Positions 63,922 to 64,000 of a stretch of 64,000 nt of DNA are shown piece by piece (position 1 is the first letter of the stretch; each line of letters begins with the position of its first letter). The DNA lies in contig NZ_BONY01000037.1 in the NCBI RefSeq assembly GCF_016862955.1, positions 1 to 64,000 of the forward strand, read 5' to 3'. The notes below the pieces were generated by a model, which did not search any database, was not told where the DNA came from, and worked only from the letters and a program-made list of their open reading frames with translations. Origin of the DNA: Rhizocola hellebori (lineage in GTDB: Bacteria; Actinomycetota; Actinomycetes; Mycobacteriales; Micromonosporaceae). The position numbers and the translations under genes are program-made.

Positions 63922-64000
63922 ATGGTCGTCAGAGACGAAGTTCATGCATTTCATCAGCTCGGCCCATTGCCAGATGAGGACGATGACACAGTAAGCGACG
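63922..64000 (+). CDS. Possible gene start, cut by window edge
   Basis: ATG 63922 after GAGGACAC opens a frame that runs to the edge (MVVRDEVHAFHQLGPLPDED). Too short to identify. Confidence 0.25.
   Translation, partial: MVVRDEVHAFHQLGPLPDEDDDTVSD

Noticed and set aside
1-64000. CRISPR array
   Set aside because: No regularly spaced direct repeats were seen anywhere in the window.
1-64000. Insertion sequence or transposase gene
   Set aside because: No DDE or HUH transposase motif or flanked IS-like inverted repeats were found; mobile DNA here is integrase-based.

Overview
The window looks like chromosome of a filamentous, high-GC actinomycete. The evidence is an SsgB-type sporulation and cell-division gene, a complete cvnABCD conservon, frequent GTG/TTG starts, ATGA-type gene overlaps, several secreted and lipoprotein genes, and STAND ATPases. 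The genus cannot be fixed from the sequence alone; nothing here forces Streptomyces.

Layout. (1) 1-1969: the 5' part of a membrane-anchored NB-ARC ATPase that runs off the left edge, then a 31-residue membrane peptide. (2) 2151-4669: a decayed, pSAM2-like integrative element. It holds a Nudix pseudogene, the C-terminal end of a RepSA-type initiator, a frameshifted excisionase and a frameshifted tyrosine integrase. (3) 4670-40905: an apparently intact 36.2-kb siphovirus-type prophage bounded by a 49-bp direct repeat. The right copy is the 3' part of tRNA-Val(CAC). From left to right it has an integrase, an immunity switch with six GGGTCG-type operators, a long translationally coupled early operon (RuvC-like nuclease, RecD-like helicase, Fe-S RecB-like nuclease, ssDNA-binding candidate, primase-helicase), an oppositely oriented lipoprotein gene, a terminase pair divergent from the portal, head and tail genes with a +1 frameshift in the tail chaperones, a GH25 lysin with membrane proteins, a block of small minus-strand genes, and a GntR-type regulator beside the right attachment site. 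(4) 40860-50000: core-like chromosome with tRNA-Val(CAC), ssgB, a PGPGW membrane protein, the conservon, GNAT and NYN-domain proteins, a CapA-like lipoprotein between two inverted tRNA-Gly(GCC) copies, then tRNA-Cys and tRNA-Val(GAC). (5) 50100-61700: a fossil integrase beside tRNA-Val(GAC), then a cluster of exported proteins (fibronectin III protein, two lipoproteins, two beta-propeller-like proteins, a zinc metalloprotease) around an HTH-NACHT-membrane ATPase. (6) 61700-64000: a CoiA-like nuclease, a VapC/Phd-type toxin-antitoxin pair and a small HTH protein.

How it fits together. Both tRNA-Val isoacceptor genes have been used as integration sites: CAC by the prophage and probably the adjacent fossil element, GAC by an element now reduced to an integrase scrap. 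In the prophage, the switch at 6.1-7.4 kb should decide between lysogeny and the rightward early operon; the lipoprotein and the small minus-strand genes are placed for expression in the lysogen. A duplicated divergent promoter with four copies of one operator sits around a ribbon-helix-helix gene at 35.9-36.6 kb and is the most distinctive regulatory structure seen. The exported-protein locus at 50.7-61 kb may be under the HTH-NACHT protein, but that link is inference from gene order only.
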